Positions 42,524 to 44,938 of a stretch of 44,938 nucleotides of DNA are shown one piece after another. The notes under the pieces were generated by a model. The model saw only the letters and a program-made list of their open reading frames with translations, was not told the origin of the DNA and searched no databases. Each line of letters opens with the position of its first letter. Position 1 is the first letter of the stretch. The DNA lies in NCBI GenBank assembly GCA_012800055.1, contig JAAZKA010000020.1, positions 1-44,938 of the forward strand. The letters run 5' to 3'. This stretch comes from Clostridiales bacterium. Its GTDB lineage: Bacteria > Bacillota > Clostridia > Oscillospirales > QAMX01. The translations under genes and the position numbers were made by a program.

Positions 42524-43849
42524 ATGCTGAAAGTAGGTTTCTCACGCATTGACATCACTCCGCCGCTCGGCACCTATATGCAGGGCTACTTCTCTCCCCG
42601 TCAGGCCGACGGGATACTTGACCCGCTGCTCGCGTCCTGCATCGCCTTCTCCGACGGCGAACGGACCGCCGTTGTGTTCTCCCTCGACCTCATCGGCATC
42701 GGGCAGTCTGTTTCCGACGAAGCGCGCAAGATCATCTCCGAAATGGCGCATATCTCCGCCGACGCCGTCTTCCTCGCCTGTACCCATACACATACCGGTC
42801 CCGTCATGAAAACCGTACTGTTCCCCCATAACCCCGTCTACAATGCCTACTGCTTCGCGCGTTTGGGCTCGGCGGCAATGGCGGCGATCGACGACCTCAA
42901 GCCCGCGAAAATGCTCTCCGCGCGCGGATCCGTCAAAAATGTCGCGTTTATCCGCCGCTTCCGCATGAAGGACGGCACCATCCGCACCAATCCCGGCTAC
43001 CTCAACCCCAACATCCGCACGCCGATCTCCACCCCCGACGAGATGCTGCAGCTTGTGCGTATCATCCGTGAGGGCGGCGAGGAACTCGCCCTGATCAACT
43101 TCCAGGTTCATCCCGACGTCATCGGCGGGACGAAGTGGTCGGCGGACTTCCCGGGCTTCGTACGCCGTACGTTTGAGGGTGCTGTACCGGGTATTCGGTG
43201 CATCTACTTCAACGGCGCGCAGGGTGACACGAACCACATCGACGTCAGCCGCGATCGCAACGGTCCGGATACCGAAACGTTCCCGGTCACCGGCTATAAG
43301 CACAGTGCCTATATGGGTCGCGCAATCGCGGGCGCTGCGCTTGCGGTCTACGATACAGCACAGCCGCTCGCCGACGGGAAAGTCTCCTTCGCCATCGACG
43401 ATCTCATCGTCCCGGCGAATCTGCCGAAGCCCGAGGACATCCCCCATGCCAAGCATCTCATCGAGCTGCACGAGTCGGGCCGTGACGCCGAGATTCCCGA
43501 GTCCGGTATGGGTGTCACGACACTCGTCGCTGAGGCATACCGGATGGTGCGGCTCGAGCATGCGGCGCCGGATATCCTGCTTCGTCTGTCGTCCGTGACC
43601 GCCGGCGACCTCGCGTTTGCGGGCATCCCCGGCGAGCCGTTCACCGATGTCGGCCGCGGTATTAAGGAAGCTTCGCCCTATTCTTTCACCATCCCCTGTT
43701 GCGTGACTAACGGTTCCGAAGGCTACTTCCCGATGTATTCCGCATTCGCCGAGGGCGGCTATGAGGCGCGCTCATCCCGCTTCTGCCCCGGCGTCGCCGA
43801 GGAGATCGTCGCCGGGCATACAAGGATGCTGCGGCGTCTGCACGGTTGA
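42524..43849 (+). CDS. Neutral/alkaline ceramidase-domain protein (paralogue 2)
   Basis: 441 residues, clearly homologous along its length to the preceding gene: KVGFSRIDITPPLG, THTHTGP (87-93), NFQVHPDVIGG, YFNGAQGDTNH and GEPFTDVGRGIKEASP. As there, the ceramidase catalytic Ser is missing. No signal peptide. The ATG at 42524 sits behind GCAGGAGGAAT; the earlier ATG at 42503 lies ahead of that site and is not favoured. The two copies probably arose by tandem duplication and may differ in substrate or form one enzyme. Confidence 0.82.
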   Translation: MLKVGFSRIDITPPLGTYMQGYFSPRQADGILDPLLASCIAFSDGERTAVVFSLDLIGIGQSVSDEARKIISEMAHISADAVFLACTHTHTGPVMKTVLFPHNPVYNAYCFARLGSAAMAAIDDLKPAKMLSARGSVKNVAFIRRFRMKDGTIRTNPGYLNPNIRTPISTPDEMLQLVRIIREGGEELALINFQVHPDVIGGTKWSADFPGFVRRTFEGAVPGIRCIYFNGAQGDTNHIDVSRDRNGPDTETFPVTGYKHSAYMGRAIAGAALAVYDTAQPLADGKVSFAIDDLIVPANLPKPEDIPHAKHLIELHESGRDAEIPESGMGVTTLVAEAYRMVRLEHAAPDILLRLSSVTAGDLAFAGIPGEPFTDVGRGIKEASPYSFTIPCCVTNGSEGYFPMYSAFAEGGYEARSSRFCPGVAEEIVAGHTRMLRRLHG

Positions 43850-43873
43850 TTCCCGAAAACTGACGAGGTGTGC

Positions 43874-43969
43874 ATGCCCATCACGTCAGTGATGGGCAGC
43901 TCCCGCGTCATACAGCTTTGTTGCGGCGTATCATGGAACCCTGAAACCTCGCGATTACCTGAGATTTGA
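43874..43969 (+). other. Possible 31-residue leader peptide with internal hairpin
   Basis: An ATG behind GACGAGG opens a 31-codon frame ending in TGA at 43967-43969, nine bases before the FHA-FtsW start. It contains a perfect 10-base-pair stem (TGCCCATCAC/GTGATGGGCA, 43875-43898). Could be a leader peptide or chance; the hairpin could also be a terminator without a U tract. Confidence 0.25.
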
Positions 43970-43977
43970 GGCTGCGC

Positions 43978-44938
43978 ATGTCTTTTTTATCCTTCCTGAC
44001 CGATTCCTCCGACATCACCGAAACCCTCGCCGCGCTGTGGGCAAGATTTCCCGGACTTCCCCGCCTTCTGACGCAGTACATCCGCTACGGGCTGGTAATT
44101 CTTGCGGTGTTCACCGTATGCGGCTGTATGGCATCGCTGCTGCGTGAGAAGTACGCGCCGGAGCTGTGGGGTCATCTGCGCACATCCGGCGGCGATCGGC
44201 TGCCGCTTACCCACTGGGAAAACATCCTCGGCAGCGCCGGTTCCTCAGACGCCGTTGTCCGCGGCCAGGGCGTCGCCAGAACGCACGCCGCGCTGACCCG
44301 GGACGCACAGGGGATGTGGACACTTTATCCGCTGTCAGGCCGCGCGTCGACGCTGAAGAACGGCGGGCGCTTGGTCATTCCGACACGGATATCCGCCGGA
44401 GATAACCTGACACTCGGCGGTGTGAAGCTGCAGTTCCAGCCCGCCACTGTCCTGGAACGCCGGGAGCAGTCCAAGACCCGCACGCGTCCGGGGATGCTCG
44501 TGCGTCCTTGGGTGATTCTGCTTTGGATCACCGAGTTCCAGATCCTCCTATGCGCGCAGCTCGTCATCGCGGCGGGTGACAGTCTTTTGTGGACGGTCAT
44601 CCCGGTGTTTCTTGCACTGACACTGATCATGTGGGCGTACTTCGCATTCGTCCGGGCATTTCGGCGCTCGGGGTTCGAGATCGAGGCGCTCGGGTTCTTC
44701 CTGACGACGCTCGGACTGGGCGTAATCTCATCGTCCAACCCGGATGAGCTGCCGAAGTGGCTCCTCACGGTCGTATTGGGGCTGATCGTATATGTCATCC
44801 TGTGTTTGCTCTTAAGACGTCTGGATATCGCGCAGAAGCTGCGATGGCTTGCGGCTGCGGGCGCGCTGGGGCTGCTCCTTCTGACACTGTTGCTCGGAAA
44901 GCAGAATTGGATCAGACTCGGCGGGTTCTCATTCCAGC
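43978..44938 (+). CDS. FHA-domain FtsW/RodA/SpoVE-like protein (cut by window end)
   Basis: At least 320 codons open to the window edge. One N-terminal membrane helix is followed by an FHA-like domain at about 75-155 (ILGSAGSSDAVV, VARTHAALTR, LKNGGRL, ISAGDNLTLGG), then several membrane segments and GKQNWIRLGGFSFQ, the FtsW/RodA signature. SEDS proteins polymerise glycan strands; FHA domains bind phosphothreonine, so kinase-linked control of wall growth is plausible. The FHA active Arg and Ser are only partly conserved (VARTHA). RBS TTGAGG. The C-terminal half is missing from the window. Confidence 0.82.
   Translation, partial: MSFLSFLTDSSDITETLAALWARFPGLPRLLTQYIRYGLVILAVFTVCGCMASLLREKYAPELWGHLRTSGGDRLPLTHWENILGSAGSSDAVVRGQGVARTHAALTRDAQGMWTLYPLSGRASTLKNGGRLVIPTRISAGDNLTLGGVKLQFQPATVLERREQSKTRTRPGMLVRPWVILLWITEFQILLCAQLVIAAGDSLLWTVIPVFLALTLIMWAYFAFVRAFRRSGFEIEALGFFLTTLGLGVISSSNPDELPKWLLTVVLGLIVYVILCLLLRRLDIAQKLRWLAAAGALGLLLLTLLLGKQNWIRLGGFSFQ

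Overview
The window looks like chromosome from a moderately GC-rich member of the Clostridia (Firmicutes). Evidence: strong AGGAGG-type ribosome sites, consensus TTGACA/TATAAT promoters, and genes typical of the group (Rex, YmdB-type phosphodiesterase, VanW/YoaR-like protein, DUF975 membrane protein, QueT, SLH-domain surface proteins, DNA polymerase I with a degenerate proofreading domain). Genus-level placement is not possible from sequence reading alone. No rRNA, tRNA, CRISPR array, insertion sequence or prophage was seen.

Layout. 1-2.3 kb (+): a three-gene set of a cyclase-family hydrolase, an AAC(3)-like acetyltransferase and a sugar-isomerase-like TIM barrel. 2.4-4.2 kb: an exported SLH protein. 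4.2-4.9 kb: an AT-rich RibD/DHFR-like gene that looks acquired. 5.0-10.4 kb (-): a DprA-like gene, a uroporphyrinogen-decarboxylase-like (corrinoid methyltransferase family) gene with a long leader, and three tandem QueG-like iron-sulfur proteins. 10.5-11.9 kb (-): a polysaccharide deacetylase. 12.0-14.2 kb: an XRE repressor and ImmA/IrrE-type protease gene divergent from a Y-family DNA polymerase. Both promoters share one palindrome, and the protease gene is broken by an in-frame TGA. 14.3-16.4 kb: SGNH hydrolase (-) and DegT-type aminotransferase (+). 16.5-22.7 kb (-): a glycan-related group (NagZ-like GH3 lipoprotein, AraC regulator, amidohydrolase, GH20 enzyme).

22.8-27.1 kb (+): polA with a structured leader, then rimI and tsaD. 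27.1-27.5 kb: a non-coding gap with a duplicated cluster of DnaA-box-like 9-mers. 27.5-34.6 kb (+): a MATE transporter, then the apparent operon minD-like, mgsA, hisS, aspS, queT, galU. 34.7-35.9 kb (+): a DUF1858 redox protein, a 55-residue small protein and ymdB. 36.0-38.9 kb (-): vanW-like, DUF975, trmL. 39.1-40.9 kb (-): rex overlapping an SLH-protein gene. 41.1-43.8 kb (+): two paralogous neutral-ceramidase-domain proteins. 44.0 kb to the end: the start of an FHA-FtsW/RodA fusion, cut by the window edge.

The best candidate for a little-described system is the XRE/ImmA/Y-polymerase locus, which is laid out like a LexA-independent damage switch (compare DdrO/IrrE). Next are the triple QueG-like plus UroD-like cluster, the DnaA-box-like duplication before the MATE gene, and the hisS-aspS-queT linkage.
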